From positions 1 to 29,686 of the forward strand of contig NZ_QUFB01000037.1 of NCBI RefSeq assembly GCF_003478335.1: DNA of 29,686 nucleotides, in the 5' to 3' direction. The DNA is from Clostridium sp. AM49-4BH (lineage in GTDB: Bacteria > Bacillota > Clostridia > Lachnospirales > Lachnospiraceae). The translations under genes were made by a program, and so were the position numbers. This document shows positions 24,861 through 29,686 of the stretch, one piece after another. Below the pieces are notes generated by a model. It was not told where the DNA came from and made no database searches. It was given only the letters and a program-made list of their open reading frames with translations. The first letter of the stretch is position 1; each line of letters begins with the position of its first letter.

Positions 24861-25144
24861 TCTTGTGGGCAGAACCGCACCATGCGGACGTATCATTATT
24901 CTGTGAGGATAGGTCGTGGCAAAACAACTTTTCCAACAGTCGCTCTCGGATCACTGCGTGGGTCGCTCGCTTTCTTTTGAAAAGGTCGTGGCGTACAGTC
25001 CCCGTGGCTCGCCATCTCACAAACGTATCTGTCTGCTTTATTCAGTTGTCAAAGAGCTGTGGTGAAAGCGTGTTGCTTTCATATAAAAGCAGGTGGCAGA
25101 GCAGGAAAGAGGGGGATATTAAATCATGCTCCGCTAAAAACTGC
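24861..25144 (-). other. Gene-free stretch between the small ORF and the orf8-like gene
   Basis: No coding frame of usable length is supported here. The stretch is more G+C-rich than the element average and holds the repeated word GGTCGTGGC (about 24912-24920 and 24985-24993, 73 bases apart) with GAAAAGG and GTCGCTC words between. A TTCAGTTGTCAAAGAGCTGTGG stretch lies at about 25041-25062. It may be a structured RNA or a control region for xis/int. Confidence 0.35.
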
Positions 25145-25399
25145 TTATTCTTCTGGTTCTAAGTCCATATCTTCAATATCAAAACCTAAAATCATTTTGA
25201 TAAGTGCTTCTCTGATACGTCCTTTTAATTCCATATCTACAACGATATAAACATTGCCGTATTCATCATAAAGTGAACGCAAACAGCACTTTGATATGTA
25301 AGGGTCATAAAATGCCAGTAATTTTTCAATCGCTTTTTCGTTTCAATCCATAGCTGATGAAATCAAGTAATAAGACGGTTTCTTAAATAACTGTTTCAT
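25145..25399 (-). pseudogene. Tn916 orf8-like gene with an in-frame TGA
   Basis: The frame begins MKQLFKKPSYYLISSAMD, a start typical of Tn916 Orf8-like helix-turn-helix proteins, behind a good AAGGAGG site. It stops at TGA (25343-25345, codon 19) where related proteins have Trp (TGG), then continues open for 65 codons (KAIEKLLAFYDPYI ... EEYGN-like DEYGNVYIVVD ... LEPEE) to the TAA at 25145-25147. Only one base differs from an intact gene. It follows the sigma-like gene by 3 bases. In Tn916 the orf7/orf8 products control the transfer genes and int/xis; a null orf8 would lower this control. Internal restart at the ATG of codon 17 is not possible because it precedes the stop. Confidence 0.75.
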
Positions 25400-25402
25400 T
25401 TT

Positions 25403-25822
25403 CTAATGTTCCTCCTTGAGTATTTTTTTCATAGTTTCCAAAGCGTGATGTCGGTTTCTAAATACACCGCTTTGCGTGATTTTCTGCAAGTTGGCAATTT
25501 CACTTTCTGTCATTTCCAAGAAGTAATACATCAACAGAGTATTGCGTTTTCTTTCTGGAAGTTTCTTCAAGGCTTCTGCCAATTCATCATCAAGGACACG
25601 AATATCAATGCCACATACTGAAAAGATTGTATAATCTGTTTCGTAGTCGTCCCAAACAGCCATTTTATCAACAAGGACATCTGGCAATTCGCTGAAAGAT
25701 ATTTCTTTATTCTTACGACGGTTTAATTCCTTGTAATAATCTTTCACGACACTACGGACAACTTTCTTTAAACAACTTTCAAAACGACATTGAACTGTTT
25801 TCTGGAAGTCAGACGGTTTCAT
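25403..25822 (-). CDS. Tn916 orf7-like sigma factor
   Basis: A 139-residue small sigma-70-like regulator of the Tn916 Orf7 type. The start MKPSDFQKTVQCRFE and the middle NKEISFSELPDVLVDK match the family. Region 4-like helices follow: ALKKLPERKRNTLLMYYFLEMTESEIANLQKITQSGVFRNRHHALE. In Tn916 such products activate transcription of int, xis and transfer genes. ATG 25822 is selected by GAAAGGAGGTGAG just upstream; the frame extends further but without conservation. It ends 3 bases before the orf8-like start. A leader hairpin with terminator features precedes it. Confidence 0.88.
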   Translation of the reverse strand: MKPSDFQKTVQCRFESCLKKVVRSVVKDYYKELNRRKNKEISFSELPDVLVDKMAVWDDYETDYTIFSVCGIDIRVLDDELAEALKKLPERKRNTLLMYYFLEMTESEIANLQKITQSGVFRNRHHALETMKKILKEEH

Positions 25823-25945
25823 CAATCTCACCTCCTTTCCTTTATGATTTGAAAAGTGTTTATCCCTCTTTCCGCACCATATAAGGACAGCTAGGTGTGA
25901 TTTAATGACCTCTTTTGAAAAATTTTTTAAATTTTTTCGGGTATG

Positions 25946-25981
25946 AAAAAAGCCCGCACAAAACATATAGTCTGTACGAGC
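25946..25981 (-). terminator. Terminator-like hairpin upstream of the sigma factor
   Basis: On the minus strand GCTCGTACA and TGTGCGGGC pair (with GU pairs) around a 12-base loop, followed by six T. It stands 120 bases before the sigma gene, as a Tn916-type attenuator or as the end of the upstream transcript. Confidence 0.6.
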
Positions 25982-26018
25982 CTTTAAAGCTAAAACATAG
26001 TAATATTGTATCATTAAG

Positions 26019-26083
26019 AATCACAAATCACAAGTGATTTGTGATTAATCACTTGTGATTTGTGATAAGTGATTTGTGATTAA
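26019..26083. repeat. Iterated palindrome of AATCACAAGTGATT-type words
   Basis: About 65 bases built from repeats of ATCAC/GTGAT: AATCACAAATCACAAGTGATTTGTGATT, then TAATCACTTGTGATTTGTGAT and AAGTGATTTGTGATT. Similar sequence is familiar to me from Inc18 plasmids and erm(B) cassettes. It marks the left edge of the imported erm(B) segment. Confidence 0.7.
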
Positions 26084-26088
26084 TATAT

Positions 26089-26112
26089 AAAAGCCCTCTT
26101 TAAAGGGCTTTT
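26089..26112. terminator. Bidirectional terminator at the end of the topoisomerase remnant
   Basis: A nine-base-pair perfect stem, AAAAGCCCT (26089-26097) with AGGGCTTTT (26104-26112), around a 6-base loop. It is read 5 bases after the topoisomerase stop on the minus strand and ends the erm(B) transcript. Confidence 0.8.
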
Positions 26113-26116
26113 ATGT

Positions 26117-26375
26117 TTATTTTGAAAAAGAGATAAAATCAATATATCCCTTTTCCCCAATTTTTACAACGGCATTGTAGGGCTTTTTCTCTTTGTTTTT
26201 GATTCCTTTTACCAGGGTTTCTTTTCCCTCCAGTAATTCTTTTACATTCGTTTTGGTTAGTTTTTTCTTTCTAAAATGTTCAGCTAAAGTAAACTTACAT
26301 TCAGGATAATTTGAACAACCATAAAACGATTTTTTTAATACAATATTGTTGCCACACTTAGGACATTTTCCTACA
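26117..26375 (-). pseudogene. C-terminal remnant of a plasmid topoisomerase
   Basis: The frame carries a four-Cys zinc finger, GKCPKCGNNIVLKK and GCSNYPECKF, then the AEHFRKKKLTKTNVKELLEGK stretch of topoisomerase IA C-terminal repeats, ending in ISFSK at the TAA (26117-26119). It has no start of its own and begins at the hairpin at 26376. In pAMbeta1/pIP501-type plasmids a topoisomerase gene lies near erm(B), so this is likely a plasmid-derived scar. It makes no useful protein. Confidence 0.75.
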
Positions 26376-26448
26376 AGGGGTCCCGAGCGCTTAGTGGGAA
26401 TTTGTACCCCTTATCGATACAAATTCCCCGTAGGCGCTAGGGACCTCT
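26376..26448. repeat. Long Tn916-family hairpin between erm(B) ORF3 and the topoisomerase remnant
   Basis: Two 31-base arms (26376-26406 and 26418-26448) match at 26 of 31 positions around an 11-base loop, starting AGGGGTCCCGAGCGC. I know this element from tet(M) and Tn916 surroundings. Its insertion or a recombination through it separates the topoisomerase remnant from the small ORF above. Confidence 0.75.
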
Positions 26449-26542
26449 TTAGCTTCTTGGAAGCTGTCAGTAGTATATCTAATAATTTATCTCCATTCCC
26501 TTTAGTAACGTGTAACTTTCCAAATTTAAAAAAGCGACTCAT
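26411..26542 (-). CDS. Small ORF downstream of erm(B) (ORF3-like)
   Basis: A 43-residue frame starting MSRFFKFGKLHVTKGNGD, behind a good GGGAGGAAAT site and only 4 bases after the erm(B) stop. It ends inside the hairpin (LAPTGNLYR). It is a known companion of erm(B) in streptococcal/enterococcal cassettes. The start resembles the front of a plasmid gene product whose rest was lost, so it may be non-functional. It would be cotranscribed with erm(B). Confidence 0.6.
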   Translation of the reverse strand: MSRFFKFGKLHVTKGNGDKLLDILLTASKKLKRSLAPTGNLYR

Positions 26543-26546
26543 AGAA

Positions 26547-27284
26547 TTATTTCCTCCCGTTAAATAATAGATAACTATTAAAAATAGACAATACTTGCTC
26601 ATAAGTAATGGTACTTAAATTGTTTACTTTGGCGTGTTCCATTGCTTGATGAAACTGATTTTTAGTAAACAGTTGACGATATTCTCGATTGACCCATTTT
26701 GAAACAAAGTACGTATATAGCTTCCAATATTTATCTGGAACATCTGTGGTATGGCGGGTAAGTTTTATTAAGACACTGTTTACTTTTGGTTTAGGATGAA
26801 AGCATTCCGCTGGCAGCTTAAGCAATTGCTGAATCGAGACTTGAGTGTGCAAGAGCAACCCTAGTGTTCGGTGAATATCCAAGGTACGCTTGTAGAATCC
26901 TTCTTCAACAATCAGATAGATGTCAGACGCACGGCTTTCAAAAACCACTTTTTTAATAATTTGTGTGCTTAAATGGTAAGGAATATTCCCAACAATTTTA
27001 TACCTCTGTTTGTTAGGGAATTGAAACTGTAGAATATCTTGGTGAATTAAAGTGACACGAGTATTCAGTTTTAATTTTTCTGACGATAAGTTGAATAGAT
27101 GACTGTCTAATTCAATAGACGTTACCTGTTTACTTATTTTAGCCAGTTTCGTCGTTAAATGCCCTTTACCTGTTCCAATTTCGTAAACGGTATCGGTTTC
27201 TTTTAAATTCAATTGTTTTATTATTTGGTTGAGTACTTTTTCACTCGTTAAAAAGTTTTGAGAATATTTTATATTTTTGTTCAT
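26547..27284 (-). CDS. erm(B): 23S rRNA adenine N6-dimethyltransferase Erm(B)
   Basis: Erm(B) dimethylates A2058 of 23S rRNA, giving resistance to macrolides, lincosamides and streptogramin B. The 245-residue product is full length with all motifs: the SAM loop [10 protein letters not shown], the NIPYHLST catalytic motif and a C-terminal [11 protein letters not shown] domain. It appears nearly identical to Erm(B) of streptococci, enterococci and clostridia as I remember it, with small changes near the end ([16 protein letters not shown]). It is preceded by a leader peptide and attenuator region, and by a promoter 260-295 bases upstream. The A+T-rich composition differs from the chromosome. 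Together with int and xis it is strong evidence of transfer. Confidence 0.98.
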   Translation of the reverse strand: MNKNIKYSQNFLTSEKVLNQIIKQLNLKETDTVYEIGTGKGHLTTKLAKISKQVTSIELDSHLFNLSSEKLKLNTRVTLIHQDILQFQFPNKQRYKIVGNIPYHLSTQIIKKVVFESRASDIYLIVEEGFYKRTLDIHRTLGLLLHTQVSIQQLLKLPAECFHPKPKVNSVLIKLTRHTTDVPDKYWKLYTYFVSKWVNREYRQLFTKNQFHQAMEHAKVNNLSTITYEQVLSIFNSYLLFNGRK

Positions 27285-27408
27285 GTAATCACTCCTGAAG
27301 TGATTACATCTGTAAATAAATACAGAAGTTAAACGATTTGTTTGTAATTTTAGTTATCTGTTTAAAAAGTCATAAGATTAGTCACTGGTAGGAATTAATC
27401 TAACGTAT
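27285..27408 (-). promoter_or_regulatory. erm(B) attenuator leader
   Basis: The 124 bases between the leader peptide and erm(B) hold the stem-loop control region, including a repeat pair TAATCACT...AGTGATTA at the erm(B) ribosome site (about 27283-27307). In the known mechanism macrolide-stalled ribosomes on the leader peptide open the erm ribosome site. The general layout is visible; fine structure was not computed. Confidence 0.65.
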
Positions 27409-27492
27409 TTATTTATCTGCGTAATCACTGTTTTTAGTCTGTTTCAAAACAGTAGATGTTTTATCTACATTACGCATTTGGAATACCAACAT
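27409..27492 (-). CDS. ermBL: erm(B) leader peptide
   Basis: A 27-residue leader (MLVFQMRNVDKTSTVLK ... ending SDYADK) with a GGAGGG site 7-8 bases before its ATG. It matches the known ErmBL leader, whose macrolide-dependent ribosome stalling at an Asp codon induces erm(B). The Val-Asp-Lys (VDK, codons 9-11) stall site is present, so the gene is expected to be inducible. Confidence 0.93.
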   Translation of the reverse strand: MLVFQMRNVDKTSTVLKQTKNSDYADK

Positions 27493-27512
27493 GACGAATC
27501 CCTCCTTCTTAA

Positions 27513-28355
27513 TTACAAATTTTTAGCATCTAATTTAACTTCAATTCCTATTATACAAAATTTTAAGATAACAGTCAAGAACATATCTGCACAAGTTGTA
27601 GATATACCATAAATGCTGATAATCAACATGATTACGCTTACCATCAAATAAGTAAGTGTTTCTTGCTTATTAAAATTATCCATAGTACAACGTGAATTCC
27701 AGAGAAAAAGAGAAATCGCACCAAGAATAATACTTAAAACAAAAATGACATTTCTTTTTTTACTGTCACGGAACATTTTCTTTTCATTTTGTTTGTCAAA
27801 ATAAAGAAAATCACGTATCGTCATTTTACTTATTCTTCTTAATAGATTAAGCAAAACCAAAACATAAATAGTTAAAAAATAAATTATCAATAGTCCAATA
27901 GAAACGAAATTCAAAGAAATAAAGAGAGTTTTTGGAATACCCAGTAAGTTTACAATTACTAACGACACAAACTGGCTGAATAAAAAGCCAATAGGAATAG
28001 CTAATACAAATGCTAAAATTCCCAACAGTATATTTTCAATTACAACTAAGTGGGCAATTTCTTTTTTCTTAATGCCAAGAAGCATATATGTTCCTAATTC
28101 TTTACTTCTTTTTTCAAACATAAATTTCGTTGTATAGTTGATCAAAAAGCATATCACAAAAATAATAAGAATATTTACAGCGAACAATGAATTCTTAAAT
28201 GCATCCATACTGGAACATAACTTTACAATTTCATCAGAATTTGCCACCAAATTAAAAGCAAATATAAGAGAAAAGGATGCAGTAACGGTTATCAGATAAA
28301 TCAAATAATCTTTAATATTTCTTTTTGTATTTCTATACGCTAACTTACCTAACAT
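27513..28355 (-). pseudogene. Bce-type ABC permease, truncated by the erm(B) cassette
   Basis: The open frame gives about 280 residues of an FtsX-type ABC permease like BceB, which normally has about 650 residues and ten membrane segments. Here the first FtsX unit is present: KLAYRNTKRNIKDYLIY, then KFMFEKRSKELGTYMLLGI and four to six membrane segments. Homology stops near YGISTT. The last 23 or so codons are the erm(B) upstream sequence read in frame, including its promoter. BceB detects and removes peptide antibiotics with BceA, so the lost half, with the large extracellular loop, should abolish function. ATG 28355 overlaps the ATPase stop by 11 nt. Confidence 0.8.
27550..27578 (-). promoter_or_regulatory. 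erm(B) promoter
   Basis: On the minus strand TTGACT (27573-27578), 17 bases, TATAAT (27550-27555). This is the standard erm(B) promoter. It lies inside the last codons of the truncated permease reading frame, showing that the cassette boundary is here or slightly upstream. Confidence 0.92.
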
Positions 28356-29115
28356 TTCCCACTTCACCTCCGAGCAAGGTTAATATATCCAGTATTTCAT
28401 TGAAGAAATCTTTTCTGCTTTTTTCCCCTCTGAAAATTTCATTGAATATTTTACCGTCTTTCAAGAACAAAATACGTTCACAGAAAGACGCACTAAACGG
28501 GTCATGTGTTACCATTAAAATAGTAGCCTGCATTTTCTTGTTGATTTCAGACATTGTTTCCAGTAATAATCTGGAAGCTTTTGAGTCCAAAGCTCCCGTC
28601 GGTTCATCAGCTAAAATCAGTTTCGGTTCATTGATTAAGGCTCTAGCACAAGCACAACGCTGTTTTTGTCCGCCAGAAACTTCATAAGGAAATTTCGATA
28701 AAATATCACGAATACCCAATTTATCGGCGATAGCATGAACTCTTTTCTCAATATCAGTAGGGTTCTGTTTGTTGATAACCAATGATAAAGAAATGTTTTC
28801 TCCAATCGTTAAAGTATCTAAAAGGTTGAAATCTTGAAAAATGAACCCTAAATTTTCACGTCTGAAATCAGCAAAATCTTTATCCTTGATTTTGGTAATA
28901 TCTTGATTATTGACTGTAATGTGTCCGCTGGTTACAGTATCAATCGTAGAGATACAGTTTAATAGGGTAGTCTTTCCAGAACCACTAGCTCCCATGATTG
29001 CGACAAATTCGCCCTTATCTACATACATAGAAATACCGTCTACTGCCTTTGTGATATTTCCAGAGTTACCCCCGTAGTATTTTTTTACTTGCTCTAAATT
29101 TAAAATGTGTTCCAT
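28345..29115 (-). CDS. Bce-type ABC transporter ATPase
   Basis: A 256-residue ATP-binding subunit of the BceA/MacB type, which with a BceB-like permease confers peptide-antibiotic resistance or sensing. Walker A (GASGSGKTT), Q-loop (FIFQDFNLL), the signature (VSGGQKQR), Walker B (LILADEPTGALD) and the switch His (MVTHD) are intact. ATG 29115 (MEHILNLEQV) is chosen because AAAGGAG lies 7-9 bases upstream; a start at 29142 would add nine unconserved residues. Its permease partner is truncated, so the ATPase may be orphaned. A sensor kinase/regulator pair usually accompanies such genes, but none is in the window. Confidence 0.9.
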   Translation of the reverse strand: MEHILNLEQVKKYYGGNSGNITKAVDGISMYVDKGEFVAIMGASGSGKTTLLNCISTIDTVTSGHITVNNQDITKIKDKDFADFRRENLGFIFQDFNLLDTLTIGENISLSLVINKQNPTDIEKRVHAIADKLGIRDILSKFPYEVSGGQKQRCACARALINEPKLILADEPTGALDSKASRLLLETMSEINKKMQATILMVTHDPFSASFCERILFLKDGKIFNEIFRGEKSRKDFFNEILDILTLLGGEVGNVR

Positions 29116-29224
29116 TAAAAATCGCTCCTTTCTTCCTGCCACATTTATTTGTTTTGGAATACAATTAAATTATAGCAAGGGCAGTATTCAATTACACTTA
29201 CAGTTTTGAAAGTAAACAGAGAGT

Positions 29225-29280
29225 AAAAGAGCCGTGATAATGCAGATCACAATTTTGTGAAGCATTTCCACGACCCTTTT
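29225..29280 (-). terminator. Terminator after the small conserved protein
   Basis: On the minus strand AAAAGGGTCGTG...ATGC pairs with GCAT...CACGGCTCTTTT with an internal bulge, starting one base after the stop of the small gene and ending in T. A TATAAT on the minus strand (about 29171-29176) between it and the ATPase gene is the likely -10 of the ABC module, without a clear -35. Confidence 0.6.
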
Positions 29281-29281
29281 A

Positions 29282-29512
29282 TTATAATTTTGCCTTTGTC
29301 TTTTTCGTAATGATATAAATATATTCTTCTGGTGTAGGGCGTTTATTCCCAAAATACTTTTTGAAATTTGCCTGCACCTCTGGGTCGGTGCTATTCATAG
29401 CTTCATCAATCGTAGCTTCAATATCCGCCCGAACATCAGCCAATGATACACCGCCAGCTTTTGCACCAGCTTTCAATGCCTTTTTTATATCTCTTTTGTT
29501 CAGTCCTATCAT
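29282..29512 (-). CDS. Small conserved element protein (76 aa)
   Basis: A short acidic, helical protein with blocks [33 protein letters not shown] and [16 protein letters not shown] know similar proteins from conjugative and mobilisable elements of Clostridia, sometimes annotated by a weak link to Spo0A or sporulation factors; the function is unknown. The start at 29512 (MIGLNK) is favoured because GAGG lies 7 bases upstream; ATG 29518 is too close. It has its own terminator. Confidence 0.65.
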   Translation of the reverse strand: MIGLNKRDIKKALKAGAKAGGVSLADVRADIEATIDEAMNSTDPEVQANFKKYFGNKRPTPEEYIYIITKKTKAKL

Positions 29513-29540
29513 ATTCATACCTCAATTCTACTTTTTAAAG

Positions 29541-29686
29541 CTAATAAGTTTTCCATTGTATTTTACAATGATGATATGATATAAACACTCCTACAACAAT
29601 CAAAATAAGACCTATGTAATAGCCTAATTCAGAATGAGAGATTAAATTGATAATCGGCATAACAAGAATACCAATACTAACCAGTA
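29541..29686 (-). CDS. C-terminal part of a membrane protein (partial)
   Basis: The open frame runs from the window edge to a TAG at 29541-29543. Two hydrophobic segments are seen, ILVMPIINLI and GYYIGLILIVVGVFI, followed by a short basic tail (KIQWKTY). I do not recognise a family. It belongs to the element and is read in the same direction as its neighbours. Confidence 0.5.
   Translation of the reverse strand, partial: LVSIGILVMPIINLISHSELGYYIGLILIVVGVFISYHHCKIQWKTY

Larger units (their letters stand above)
23262..29686. mobile_element. Integrase end of a Tn916/Tn1549/Tn6218-like element carrying erm(B)
   Basis: The gene order int, xis, orf8-like, orf7-like sigma factor is that of the Tn916 family. 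The tet(M) position is replaced by an erm(B) cassette and a Bce-type ABC module. The left end is placed between the int stop (23300) and about 23260 from the start of unrelated sequence; no terminal repeat was confirmed. The right end lies outside the window. No conjugation genes are seen in this part, so I cannot say whether the element is mobile on its own. Tn6218-like elements of Clostridioides carry erm(B) in a similar setting. Confidence 0.8.

Noticed and set aside
26019..26083. Repeats that might be read as a CRISPR array
   Set aside because: The repeats are short overlapping palindromes without unique spacers, and no cas gene is near.
1..29686. tRNA, rRNA or riboswitch genes
   Set aside because: No cloverleaf, rRNA segment or familiar riboswitch core was recognised on either strand by eye.

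Overview
The window looks like a chromosomal contig of a gut Clostridia bacterium, probably Lachnospiraceae. The evidence is moderate G+C, strong AGGAGG ribosome sites, the tatD-rsmA order, a BspA-type LRR protein, a spore photoproduct lyase and an azlCD pair. I cannot name the genus. The right quarter, from about 23.26 kb to the end, is the integrase end of a Tn916/Tn1549/Tn6218-like element carrying erm(B).

Layout. 1-3.74 kb: housekeeping run tatD, rsmA (broken by one base) and an M24 aminopeptidase P. 3.74-5.24 kb: a promoter, a possible small leader ORF, and a secreted leucine-rich-repeat protein ending in a bidirectional terminator. 5.24-7.72 kb, minus strand: a PAP2-like membrane protein, a DUF5662-like protein and an AraC regulator carrying two single-base frameshifts. 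7.88-11.5 kb, plus strand: two half-size ABC exporters that overlap by 8 nt and look like a heterodimer, divergent from the AraC gene across a region rich in inverted repeats. 11.5-14.1 kb: two decayed insertion sequences (IS4-type and IS1634-type) lying tail to tail. 14.16-17.6 kb: a secreted protein with a papain/NlpC-like C-terminal domain, a lipoprotein sharing its middle domain, and an MraY-like glycosyl-phosphate transferase. 17.6-22.05 kb: a convergent hypothetical gene, then a run of an MTA/SAH-nucleosidase-like protein, spore photoproduct lyase, acyl-ACP thioesterase, azlC (frameshifted) and azlD, closed by a terminator. 22.06-22.7 kb: a RelB/RelE-type toxin-antitoxin pair. 22.78-23.26 kb: an unrecognised membrane-anchored fragment next to the transposon end.

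The element reads leftwards: a partial membrane protein at the window edge, a small conserved protein, a Bce-type ABC ATPase, and a permease cut short where the erm(B) promoter begins. Then come the erm(B) leader peptide, erm(B), a small ORF and a topoisomerase remnant split by a Tn916-family hairpin. An iterated palindrome, an orf7-like sigma factor, an orf8-like gene with an in-frame stop, a small ORF, xis and int follow. The cassette should give inducible MLS(B) resistance. Its insertion appears to have destroyed the Bce-type permease.

A recurring feature outside the element is loss of one base in a short homopolymer (rsmA, the AraC gene twice, azlC, both transposases, possibly a leader ORF). 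This may be real decay, but it is also the classic signature of homopolymer sequencing error. Reads should be inspected before any of these genes is called dead.
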